From contig NZ_LRRR01000003.1 in NCBI RefSeq assembly GCF_001691415.1, forward strand, positions 186,001 to 250,000: 64,000 nt of DNA, written 5' to 3'. Under the pieces are notes generated by a model, which did no database searches, was not told the origin of the DNA, and saw only the letters and a list, made by a program, of their open reading frames with translations. Below, in pieces: positions 33,045-40,874 of the stretch. The DNA is from Pararhodobacter sp. CCB-MM2. Lineage in GTDB: Bacteria; Pseudomonadota; Alphaproteobacteria; Rhodobacterales; Rhodobacteraceae. Made by a program: the position numbers and the translations under genes. Position 1 is the first letter of the stretch; the number at the start of each line of letters is the position of its first letter.

Positions 33045-34220
33045 ATGGCTCAGGAAGCCTCAATCATCGGCTGGTCGCACAGCCCGTTCGGCAAGCTGGA
33101 CATCCCTGACACCGAGGGCCTGATCGCCGCCACCGTCCCCGCCGCGCTGGACCATGCCGGCGTCGACGCGTCGGAGGTGGATGGCATCTTCCTCGGGACC
33201 TACAACAGCGGCTTTGTCCCCCAGAGCTTCGAGGCCGGTCTCGTCGGCATGGCCGTGCCCGCGCTGCGCCATGTGCCGGCGGCGCGTTTGGAGAATGCCT
33301 GCGCCACTGGCTCCGCCGCGTTGTATTCGGCATTGGATTTCCTCGCCTCGGGGCGCGGGCGTGTCGCGCTGGTCGTGGGCGTCGAGAAAATGACGACCCT
33401 GCCGCCTGCGGATGCCGCCGCGCTGATGATCCACGGCAGCTACACGCCCGAGGAAGGCCATTTCACCCCCGGTTTCGCCGGCGTCTTCGGCCATATCGCC
33501 CAGAGCTATTTCCAGCGTTTCGGCGATCAGTCCGATGCCTTGGCGATGATCGCCGCCAAGAACCATCGCCACGCCACGCTGAACCCGCTGGCGCATATGC
33601 CCAAGGATCTGGGCTTCGACTTCTGCAACACGGTCAGCGACAAGAACCCGCTGGTCGCCGGCCCCTTGCGGCGCACCGATTGCTCGCCGATCTCGGACGG
33701 GGCGGCGGTTCTGGTGTTGGCGGTGGACGACGTGGCGCAGGGTGCGAAACGCGCGATCCGCTTCCGCGCCCGCAAGCAGGCCAATGATTTCATGGCCCTG
33801 TCTCGGCGTGAGGCCCCCTATGTCTTCGAGGGTGCGGCGCAGGCCTGGGCCGGGGCCTTGGCCGAGGCGGGTCTGGGGCTTGATGATCTCGACCTCGTTG
33901 AAACCCATGACTGCTTTACCATCGCCGAGATGCTGGAATACGAGGCGATGGGCCTCGCCCCGCGCGGCGAAGGGCATCGCCTCATCCGTGACGGCGTGAC
34001 CACCCGTGAGGGACGGCTGCCGGTGAACCCGTCGGGCGGGTTGAAGGCGCGCGGCCATCCCTTGGGTGCGACCGGCGTGTCGATGCATGTGATGGCGGCG
34101 ATGCAGCTCGCCGGTGAGGCCGGCGCGATGCAGATCGAGGGCGCGACCAAAGCGGGCGTCTTCAACATGGGCGGCGCGGCCGTGGCCAACTACACCTCGA
34201 TCCTGGAGCGCACGCAATGA
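33045..34220 (+). CDS. Thiolase of the SCP-x/acetyl-CoA acetyltransferase type
   Basis: 391 residues. The nucleophilic Cys86 is in LENACATGSAAL and the C-terminal NPSGGLKARGHPLGATG gives the His; the usual second catalytic cysteine motif (CxG) near the end is replaced by FNMGGAAVANY, as in SCP-x-type and other non-classical thiolases. It would cleave a 3-oxoacyl-CoA. Good ribosome site (GGAGGAG). The stop overlaps the next gene's start (ATGA). It opens the catabolic run downstream of the IclR gene. Confidence 0.88.
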   Translation: MAQEASIIGWSHSPFGKLDIPDTEGLIAATVPAALDHAGVDASEVDGIFLGTYNSGFVPQSFEAGLVGMAVPALRHVPAARLENACATGSAALYSALDFLASGRGRVALVVGVEKMTTLPPADAAALMIHGSYTPEEGHFTPGFAGVFGHIAQSYFQRFGDQSDALAMIAAKNHRHATLNPLAHMPKDLGFDFCNTVSDKNPLVAGPLRRTDCSPISDGAAVLVLAVDDVAQGAKRAIRFRARKQANDFMALSRREAPYVFEGAAQAWAGALAEAGLGLDDLDLVETHDCFTIAEMLEYEAMGLAPRGEGHRLIRDGVTTREGRLPVNPSGGLKARGHPLGATGVSMHVMAAMQLAGEAGAMQIEGATKAGVFNMGGAAVANYTSILERTQ

Positions 34221-35824
34221 CGGCCTCTCTGTCCTGGCCCAGCTCGACCCGGGTGCCGAACATCGCCTATTTCCTGACGCGCAACGCGCGGCGCCAGCCG
34301 GATGCCGTGGCCATCGTCTATGACGGTCGCACCTGGACCTGGGCCGAATTCGACGCCCGCGTCAGTGCCCTCGCCGCCGCCCTGACAGGCGAATTGGGCC
34401 TCCAGCGCGGCGACCGGGTGCTGGTGCAATCCGCCAACAACCATCAGATGCTGGAGATCATGATGGCGGTGTTCCGCGCGGGCCTTGTCTGGGCCCCCGC
34501 CAACTTCCGCCAGAGCCCCGACGAGGTCGCCTTCCAATGCGGCAAGTCCCGTGCGCGGGCGCTGTTCGTGGAAACCGGCTTCCCCGGCCATGCCGAGGCC
34601 TGTCGTGCCATGGTCGACCATGTCGTCGCCATCGGTGGTCTGCCCGGCGCGCTGGATTATGAGGATCTGGTCGCCCGGCATCTGGGGCAGGATCCCGGCA
34701 ATGCCGAGGTCGAGCGGGATGACACCTGCTGGCTGTTCTTCACCTCGGGTTCGACCGGGCGGCCGAAGGCGGTGGCGCTGACCCATGGCCAGCTGACCTT
34801 CACCATCCTCAACCACATCAGCGACCTGATGCCGGGGCTGGGGCTACAGGACGCGAGCCTCGTGGTTGCGCCGCTGAGCCACGGCGCCGCCGCGCATCAG
34901 ATGGCGCAGATCGCCGCCGGGGCAAAAAGCGTGATCCTGCCGCAGGGCCGCTTCGATCCGGCCGTGGCGTGGAAAGCCGTGGCCGATTGGCGGGTGACCA
35001 ACATGTTCACCGTGCCGACCATCGTGAAGATGCTGGTGGAGCATCCGTCGGTCGCGGATCACGACCATTCCAGCTTGAAGCAGGTGGTCTATGCCGGCGC
35101 GCCCATGTACCGCGCCGATCAGAAGCGGGCGCTGGAGACGCTGGGCTCGGTGCTGGTGCAATACTACGGGCTGGGCGAGGTCACCGGCGCGATCACCGTG
35201 CTGCGGCCCGAGGATCACACGCTGTCCGACGGCCCCGAGTCCCGCCCCGGCACCTGCGGGGTCGAGCGCACGGGCATCCAGATCACCATTCAGGACGACG
35301 AGGGGCGCATCCTGTCGCCCGGCGAGACGGGCGAGATCTGCGTGGTCGGCCCGGCGGTGTTCCCCGGTTATGACGATGACGCCGGCGCCAATGCCAAGAG
35401 CTTCCGCAACGGCTGGTTCCGCACCGGAGACCTCGGCCATACCGATCCGCAGGGGTTCCTGTATATCACCGGGCGCGCGTCCGACATGTACATCTCGGGC
35501 GGCTCGAACGTCTATCCGCGCGAGATCGAGGAAGTTCTGCTGACCTTCCCCGGCCTGTCCGAAGTCGCCATCCTCGGCGTGCCGGACCTGCGGTGGGGCG
35601 AGGTGGGCCTCTGTGTCTGCGTGGCCGAACCCGGCACCGCGCTGGCCGAAGAGGCGCTGCGCCAGCATCTCGACGGCCGGGTCGCCAAGTACAAGCTGCC
35701 CAGCTATTTCGTCTTCCTCGACGAGATGCCGAAGACCGCCTACGGCAAGATCACCAAGAAGCTGGTGCGCGAGGAGTTGACCGCGCGTGGCCTGATCCCC
35801 GATCCCAGCCCGGCGGGGGCCTGA
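34217..35824 (+). CDS. AMP-dependent acyl-CoA ligase
   Basis: 535 residues, ANL superfamily. Motifs in order: phosphate loop FFTSGSTGRPKAVALTHG (residues 173-190), YYGLGEVTGAITVL, GWFRTGDLGHTDPQGFLYIT with GRASDMYISGGSNVYPREIE, and the catalytic lysine in MPKTAYGKITKKLV. It makes an acyl-CoA from a carboxylic acid, ATP and CoA. Start overlaps the thiolase stop. In this setting it probably activates the imported acid; the chain type is unknown. Confidence 0.93.
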   Translation: MTASLSWPSSTRVPNIAYFLTRNARRQPDAVAIVYDGRTWTWAEFDARVSALAAALTGELGLQRGDRVLVQSANNHQMLEIMMAVFRAGLVWAPANFRQSPDEVAFQCGKSRARALFVETGFPGHAEACRAMVDHVVAIGGLPGALDYEDLVARHLGQDPGNAEVERDDTCWLFFTSGSTGRPKAVALTHGQLTFTILNHISDLMPGLGLQDASLVVAPLSHGAAAHQMAQIAAGAKSVILPQGRFDPAVAWKAVADWRVTNMFTVPTIVKMLVEHPSVADHDHSSLKQVVYAGAPMYRADQKRALETLGSVLVQYYGLGEVTGAITVLRPEDHTLSDGPESRPGTCGVERTGIQITIQDDEGRILSPGETGEICVVGPAVFPGYDDDAGANAKSFRNGWFRTGDLGHTDPQGFLYITGRASDMYISGGSNVYPREIEEVLLTFPGLSEVAILGVPDLRWGEVGLCVCVAEPGTALAEEALRQHLDGRVAKYKLPSYFVFLDEMPKTAYGKITKKLVREELTARGLIPDPSPAGA

Positions 35825-35828
35825 GCGC

Positions 35829-36719
35829 ATGCGTGATCTTCCCCCGCCCCGCATCCCCGATGCGGTGCCGATGCCCGGCGGTGACAGCCGCGACTGGGTG
35901 CAGCATCCCGGGCCCCGACTGGAGCCGCGCGTCACCGCCCTGCCCTGCCGCGTCAGCAAAGTCGCGCTGGACCTGCCCGCGGGCGTGACCCTGCTCGACG
36001 CCCTGTCCCGCGCGGTCGAAGAAGCCGGGGCCGATGGCGCCAGTGTGGTGCTGGATGGGCTGACGCTGTCGCAGGCCGATTGGGTCATGCCCGACGGCCC
36101 CGCCGATGACAGCCACGCCGCCTGGTACAGCGAGACGCATGTGTCGCAGGGGATCCGGCTGGATCGCGCGACGGCCTCGGTCGGGTGCAAGGACGGCGCG
36201 TGGTTCCTGCACACCCATGCCCTCTGGTCCGAAGGCGAGACGCCGCGCATGGGCCATCTGCTCAACGATCGCTGCCTCATCGGCGCCGCGCATCGGGTCG
36301 AGGCGCATCTGATCCACGGCGCGCGGCTCGAGGTCGCGCCGGATGCCGAGACGGGATTCCCCCTGTTCGCGCCCCATGCGCTGACGCCGGTCGAGGCTGC
36401 GAATGCCGCGCTCATCACCATCCGCCCGCATGAGGATCTGCACGCGGCACTGTCCGAAGTCTGCCGCACGGCGGGTCTGGCGCGGGCCGAGGTGATCGGC
36501 CTCGGCAGCCTGATCGGCGCGGGGTTCGATGACACAGCCCCGATGACCTCGCCCCTGTCCGAGGTGTTGCTTCTGCCCGGCTGCCGGGTCGAGGCTGACG
36601 GCACGGCACATCTGCCGCTCGCCTGCGTGGATCCCTGGGGGGTGATCCATCGTGGCCAACTGAAAGCCGGCCAGGGGCCGGTTCTGGTGACATTCGAGGT
36701 TCTGGCCGTCGCCCTGTGA
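35829..36719 (+). CDS. Protein with two PPC (DUF296) domains
   Basis: 296 residues that appear to be two copies of the PPC/PCC domain (plants and prokaryotes conserved, DUF296): residues 40-165 with DGAWFLHTHALW and MGHLLNDRCLIGAAHRVEAH, and residues 170-296 with ALITIRPHEDLHAALSEVCR, ARAEVIGLGSLIGAGFDD and PLACVDPWGVIHRGQLKAGQ. Stand-alone bacterial PPC proteins form trimers and may bind zinc through clustered histidines; none has a well-established role. The gene lies 4 bases after the ligase, so it belongs to the same operon. A small-molecule or metal-binding role in the pathway is the only safe inference. Confidence 0.7.
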   Translation: MRDLPPPRIPDAVPMPGGDSRDWVQHPGPRLEPRVTALPCRVSKVALDLPAGVTLLDALSRAVEEAGADGASVVLDGLTLSQADWVMPDGPADDSHAAWYSETHVSQGIRLDRATASVGCKDGAWFLHTHALWSEGETPRMGHLLNDRCLIGAAHRVEAHLIHGARLEVAPDAETGFPLFAPHALTPVEAANAALITIRPHEDLHAALSEVCRTAGLARAEVIGLGSLIGAGFDDTAPMTSPLSEVLLLPGCRVEADGTAHLPLACVDPWGVIHRGQLKAGQGPVLVTFEVLAVAL

Positions 36720-36753
36720 CGCGCCGTCTCGTCCGCTCAAGGGAGGAACGGAC

Positions 36754-37554
36754 ATGATTATCGATCTCAAGGACAGGGTCGCGCTGGTGTTCGGTGCGGG
36801 CTCGTCCGGGGAAGGCTGGGGAAATGGCAAGGCCGCGGCCGTGGCCTATGCCCGCTCAGGGGCCAAGGTGGTCTGCGTGGACCTGAACCGCGCAGCGGCC
36901 GAGGAAACTGCCGGCATCATCACCGACGAGGGCAGCACCGCGCTGGCGCTGGCGGCGGATGTCGCGTCGGAGGCGCAGATCATCGAGGTCGTGGCGCGGG
37001 TGATGGCTGATTTCGGCCGCATCGACATCCTGCACAACAACGTCGGCATCGCCCAGATCGGCGGCGCGCTGGAGCTGGACGAAGCTCTGTGGGACCGCTC
37101 GATGAACGTCAACGTCAAAAGCGTGTTCCTCGCCTGCAAGCATGTCCTTCCGCACATGATCGCGGCCGGGAAAGGGGCGGTGGTGAACATCTCGTCGCTG
37201 GCAGGGATGCGGATCGCCGGCTACGACATGCCGGCCTATTACGCCTCGAAGGCGGCGGTGAACCACCTGACCCAGGCGCTGGCCGTCCGCCATGCGCGCG
37301 AGGGGATCCGCGTGAATGCCGTGCTGCCGGGCCTGATCCATACGCCGCTGATTAGCACCACCAAGGGCATGGCCGAGACCTTCGGCGATTTCGAAGCGCA
37401 GATCGCCGCGCGCGACGCCATGAGCCCGACGGGCAAGATGGGCGATGCCTGGGATGTTGCGAACGCCGCGATCTTCCTCGCTTCGGATCAGGCGAAGTAC
37501 ATCAACGGCGTGGCGCTTTGCGTCGATGGCGGGTTGGCCGCACGGATCAGCTGA
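36754..37554 (+). CDS. SDR-family oxidoreductase (first copy)
   Basis: 266 residues, classical short-chain dehydrogenase: cofactor loop VFGAGSSGEGWGNGKAAAVA, LHNNVGIAQIGG, catalytic Ser-Tyr-Lys in VNISSLAGM and YYASKAAVNHL. The cofactor loop is longer than the usual TGxxxGIG (GAGSSGEGWGNG) but keeps the glycines. Asp after the second strand (VCVDLN) favours NAD. AAGGGAGG precedes the ATG. The stop overlaps the next start (TGATG). It probably oxidises a hydroxyl intermediate of the pathway. Confidence 0.9.
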   Translation: MIIDLKDRVALVFGAGSSGEGWGNGKAAAVAYARSGAKVVCVDLNRAAAEETAGIITDEGSTALALAADVASEAQIIEVVARVMADFGRIDILHNNVGIAQIGGALELDEALWDRSMNVNVKSVFLACKHVLPHMIAAGKGAVVNISSLAGMRIAGYDMPAYYASKAAVNHLTQALAVRHAREGIRVNAVLPGLIHTPLISTTKGMAETFGDFEAQIAARDAMSPTGKMGDAWDVANAAIFLASDQAKYINGVALCVDGGLAARIS

Positions 37555-38408
37555 TGGGCGAGTTCGACCATGTGACCGCGCTGGGCGCCCGTTTCGAACT
37601 GGCGCGCGACTGGGGCTCGGTCCTCGTCATGGATTCGGGGTCTTCCCTGACCGAGGCCGATCGCGGCTGCTTCCTGATCGCGGGTTCGCATGGCTCGGCG
37701 ATGGCGGCACGCCTGACCCTGCCTTTCACCCCGCGCGCAGCGATCTTCCATGACGCGGGCATCGGCAAGAACGACTGTGGCGTGGCGGGCCTTCTGGTCT
37801 ACGAGGCCTTCGGCATTCCCGCCTGCACCACCGACGCCGCGACGGCGCGGATCGGCGATGGTCAGGACGCGGTGCAGAACGGCCGGATCTCGCGGTTGAA
37901 CCGGTTGGCCGGCGCCGCGGGTGTCACGCCGGGCATGAGCGTGATGGACGCGATGGACCGCATGGCGCGTTCGGTCAGCGCCGCCACCGCCCGCGCGCCG
38001 GTGACCCGTATCGCCACGCTGCACGGCCAGCCGATCTGGCTGGCGGACACGGTGTCCTTCCTTGATGCGGCGCATGCCGCCGGGGTGGCCATCGTTGCTT
38101 CGCACGGCGCGGCCGTCACAGGCGCGCATCTGTTGGGGATCGGCAGCCGCGCGGCCCTCGCCAATGATGCCGGCGGCGGGCGCGAGGATGCCGGGCGTCT
38201 CGGTCTGCGCCGGTTGGGCGAGGCCGGCATCCCGGCGGCCAGCTACAGCCATCTCTCGGCCGAGATCGGCAATGCCCATGACGCTTGGGAGCACGGCCTC
38301 CTGTCCTGGGTCAACGACCCCGCCCGTACCCTCGGCCTGACCGAGGGGCAAACCGTCCAGCAGGCCGCCGCCTGCCTCGCACGCCATCTGGAGACCCGTG
38401 ATGTCTAA
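37554..38408 (+). CDS. Unrecognised conserved protein in the catabolic run
   Basis: 284 residues, no signal peptide and no membrane segment. Visible features are DSGSSLTEADRGCFLIAGSH, AAIFHDAGIGKNDCGVAGLL, RIGDGQDAVQNGRIS and AIVASHGAAVTGAHLLGIGS with ANDAGGGREDAG. The repeated Gly-Ser-His (AGSHGSAMAA and ASHGAAVTGA) and the conserved DCGVAGL suggest an alpha/beta enzyme with a phosphate or CoA-binding loop, but I cannot place it in a family. It overlaps the preceding and following SDR genes by 1 and 8 bases, so it is co-translated with them and presumably acts in the same pathway. Confidence 0.75.
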   Translation: MGEFDHVTALGARFELARDWGSVLVMDSGSSLTEADRGCFLIAGSHGSAMAARLTLPFTPRAAIFHDAGIGKNDCGVAGLLVYEAFGIPACTTDAATARIGDGQDAVQNGRISRLNRLAGAAGVTPGMSVMDAMDRMARSVSAATARAPVTRIATLHGQPIWLADTVSFLDAAHAAGVAIVASHGAAVTGAHLLGIGSRAALANDAGGGREDAGRLGLRRLGEAGIPAASYSHLSAEIGNAHDAWEHGLLSWVNDPARTLGLTEGQTVQQAAACLARHLETRDV

Positions 38409-39168
38409 TTTCGAGAACCTGTCCATCGTCGTGACCGGCGGCGCCCGCGGTATCGGTGCCGCCGTGCTCGAGGCCTTTGCCGAGGCCGGCGCCCGCGTCG
38501 CCGCCTTCGATCTGGGGATGACCCGCTCTGTCAGCGATCGGCGCATCGACCTGCCCGTTGATGTGACGGATCGCGAGGGCGTTTTCGCCGCGATGGCCGA
38601 AGTTGCCGAGGTTTTCGGTGGCATCGACGTGCTGGTGAACAACGCCGGCATCGGGCGACCGAACGGGCTGATGGGCATGACGCTCGAGGCCTGGAACCAG
38701 ACCTTTGCCGTCAATCTGGGAGGGACGTTGAATTGCATTCAGGCGGCGGTGCCACTGATGGCGCAATCCGCACATCCATCGATCGTCAATGTCGCGTCGA
38801 TCGCGGGCAAGCGCATGTCCTATCACGGCGGACCGGATTACTCGGCGTCGAAGGCCGGGATGCTGGGCCTCACCCGCCACGCAGCCTTCGAGCTGGCGGC
38901 GAAGCGCATCCGTGTCAACGCGATCTGTCCGGGCCCGGTTCTGACACCGTTGGTCGAGGGCATGACCACCGAGGAAGACCGCGCCGTTACCGCGAGCCTG
39001 ATGCCACTGGGCCGCTGGGTGATGCCCGATGACATCGCCAAGGCTGTCCTGTTCTTCTCGGGCACGGGCTCTTTGATGTGCACGGGAACAAGCCTTGACG
39101 TGGATGCAGGATTCCTCGTGGGGAACGGCAAGCCCTACGCCGAGTATGCGCGAGCAAGGGGGCTCTGA
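38401..39168 (+). CDS. SDR-family oxidoreductase (second copy)
   Basis: 255 residues with canonical SDR motifs: VVTGGARGIGAAVLEAFAEA, LVNNAGIGRP, VNVASIAGK and the Tyr-x-x-x-Lys in PDYSASKAGMLG. Asp37-like residue after strand 2 (AAFDLG) favours NAD(H). Start at 38401 overlaps the upstream gene by 8 bases. It is the last gene of the run that begins with the IclR regulator; nothing clear follows for 384 bases. Confidence 0.92.
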   Translation: MSNFENLSIVVTGGARGIGAAVLEAFAEAGARVAAFDLGMTRSVSDRRIDLPVDVTDREGVFAAMAEVAEVFGGIDVLVNNAGIGRPNGLMGMTLEAWNQTFAVNLGGTLNCIQAAVPLMAQSAHPSIVNVASIAGKRMSYHGGPDYSASKAGMLGLTRHAAFELAAKRIRVNAICPGPVLTPLVEGMTTEEDRAVTASLMPLGRWVMPDDIAKAVLFFSGTGSLMCTGTSLDVDAGFLVGNGKPYAEYARARGL

Positions 39169-39552
39169 CCGGGCTTTGTTGCAACATTGCCTTGGCACGC
39201 CGCCATGAGTGCCCGTCGCCGTCCACCGACCTGCAGCAACCTGTTGCGGTGCAGGCGGAACGGGGCTTCCGCCTCTGCCCCATTATCGCGTCGTTCGGGA
39301 TGTTCCGGGCATAGACCGGCCCGTGCTCTCGACGGATTACCCGTTCTTCGACATGTCCGACGCGGGCGACTGGCTTACGCGCCTTGGGGAAACCGAAGCT
39401 TTCGCCTCATGGAATGCTGAACGGGTGCCGGGATTGCGATAGCCCTTGCACCGATTGATGCCCCTGACGGGATGCAATCGCCCCTGGTCGCTGTTGGGGT
39501 TCCGAGACGCGGCGGCTAAGATCCTTGGACGTCGCCACCGAGGGATCGCATC
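39169..39552. other. Gap between the catabolic run and the LysR gene
   Basis: 384 bases without a convincing gene. A plus-strand frame ending at 39442 reads HYRVVRDVPGIDRPVLSTDY and DAGDWLTRLGETEAFASWNA before a stop and looks protein-like in its second half only, so it may be the tail of a lost gene. GGGCTTTGTTGCA near 39173 resembles an IS end but no transposase is present. Confidence 0.3.
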
Positions 39553-40488
39553 GTGACTTCCAGCATCCGCCGCCAGATCTCGTCCCCGATGGCGTTGTTC
39601 GTGTTCGAAGCCGTGGCGCGGCGCGGCAGCTTTCAGGCCGCCGCGGGCGAGTTGAACGTGACGCAGCCGTCGATTTCCTACCAGATCCGCGAGCTGGAGG
39701 CGCATCTCGGGCGTCGCCTGTTCGAAAGGCGCGGCCGTGGCATCGTGCTGACCGAGGACGGCCGGACCCTCGCCCGCGCGGTGGGTGAGGGTTTCGCCAG
39801 CATCGAAGCGGGCCTGGCCGAGATCGCCCATCGCGCCGATGGCAACCTCGTCACGCTGTGCCTGTCTTCCTCGGCGGCGGCGAATTTCCTGCTGCCGCGC
39901 TTTCCGCGTCTGCGGGCGCAAATCCCGGACCTGGATCTCAGCATCCGCATCGTCTCGCGCGATGTGACGCCAGCGGCCGAGGGCGCGGACTTTGCCATCC
40001 GGCTCGGCCATGCGGACTGGCCCGATCTTGACGCCTGGAGATTGTTTGACGAGGTCTATTTCCCTCTCTGTGCGCCCGACCATTTCGCCGCGCTCGGCCG
40101 CCCGGCGACGCTGGAGGACATCGCTACGGCGGACCTTCTGTTCCTGCGCGAGAGGGATCGCGAGCGGGACGATTGGCGGCGGTTCTTCGATCATCTGGGC
40201 CGACCGCTGGGCAAAGTGAAGGACCGTCTGACCTTCGATGACCAGCAGGCGTTGATTGCCTGTGCGGTCGATGGTCAGGGGGTCGCTCTGGGTTGGCTGG
40301 GGATGACCGACCATCAAAGGCGACAAGGTAGCCTGATCCGCCCGGTGTCCGAGGCCGTCACCACCGGACGAGGGTTTCATCTGGTTGCCTCCAAGGGCAT
40401 GCGGCTGTCACCCATGGCGCGGCATTTCCGCGACTGGCTGACCGCCGAGGGCGCGGCGATCCAGCGCGACTGGGAGGCCGAAAGCTGA
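39553..40488 (+). CDS. LysR-family regulator (GcvA-like)
   Basis: 311 residues. N-terminal helix-turn-helix FEAVARRGSFQAAAGELNVT followed by QPSISYQIRELEAHLGRRLF, then a substrate-binding domain of the GcvA/AmpR kind (DFAIRLGHADWPDL, ACAVDGQGVALGWLGM). GTG start. Located upstream of the dimethylglycine/sarcosine dehydrogenase-like gene in the same direction, which it may activate; a decayed regulator gene lies between them. Confidence 0.9.
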   Translation: MTSSIRRQISSPMALFVFEAVARRGSFQAAAGELNVTQPSISYQIRELEAHLGRRLFERRGRGIVLTEDGRTLARAVGEGFASIEAGLAEIAHRADGNLVTLCLSSSAAANFLLPRFPRLRAQIPDLDLSIRIVSRDVTPAAEGADFAIRLGHADWPDLDAWRLFDEVYFPLCAPDHFAALGRPATLEDIATADLLFLRERDRERDDWRRFFDHLGRPLGKVKDRLTFDDQQALIACAVDGQGVALGWLGMTDHQRRQGSLIRPVSEAVTTGRGFHLVASKGMRLSPMARHFRDWLTAEGAAIQRDWEAES

Positions 40489-40495
40489 GGGACGC

Positions 40496-40708
40496 TCAGT
40501 AGATCGGCGCTAAGACGACCCAGATCACCACGGCGGGCATGTCTCCGGCGTTGCGCCAAGGGCCGCTGGAGGAATGCGGCGCGAAGGCCGATTTGACCAT
40601 CTCGAACGCGCCGCTCAGGGCGGGCGACAGCAACGCCTCGGTCAGGCCGCTTCCGCTGGTGCCAATCGCGGTTCGGTTGGCCGCACGCTGGATCAGTCCG
40701 CGTTCATC
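40496..40708 (-). pseudogene. Remnant of an XRE-cupin transcriptional regulator
   Basis: Minus-strand frame with DERGLIQRAANRTAIGTSGS, GLTEALLSPALSGAFEMVKS, then AFAPHSSSGPW joined directly to RNAGDMPAVVIWVVLAPIY and a stop. The first part is the linker and start of the cupin of the common XRE-cupin regulators, and the last part is their C-terminus; the cupin core of about 30-40 residues that should lie between is missing, and there is no helix-turn-helix upstream. It is an internally deleted, 5'-truncated gene. Confidence 0.6.
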
Positions 40709-40874
40709 GCTGCCCGGCCTTGGGGCTGCTATGCCGATCCGGGCCTTGAAAGACAAAGAAGACAGGCACGCATCTGCGTTTCTATGGTCAATATTTCTCA
40801 ATGATGAAAAATGTCTTTGATTTTTCATTTCCGCCATGCTCTCTGATCGGCATCCCACTTGCCCGGAGTCGCCC

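Noticed and set aside
39169..39200. GGGCTTTGTTGCA as a possible insertion-sequence end
   Set aside because: No transposase, no second inverted end and no target duplication were seen nearby.
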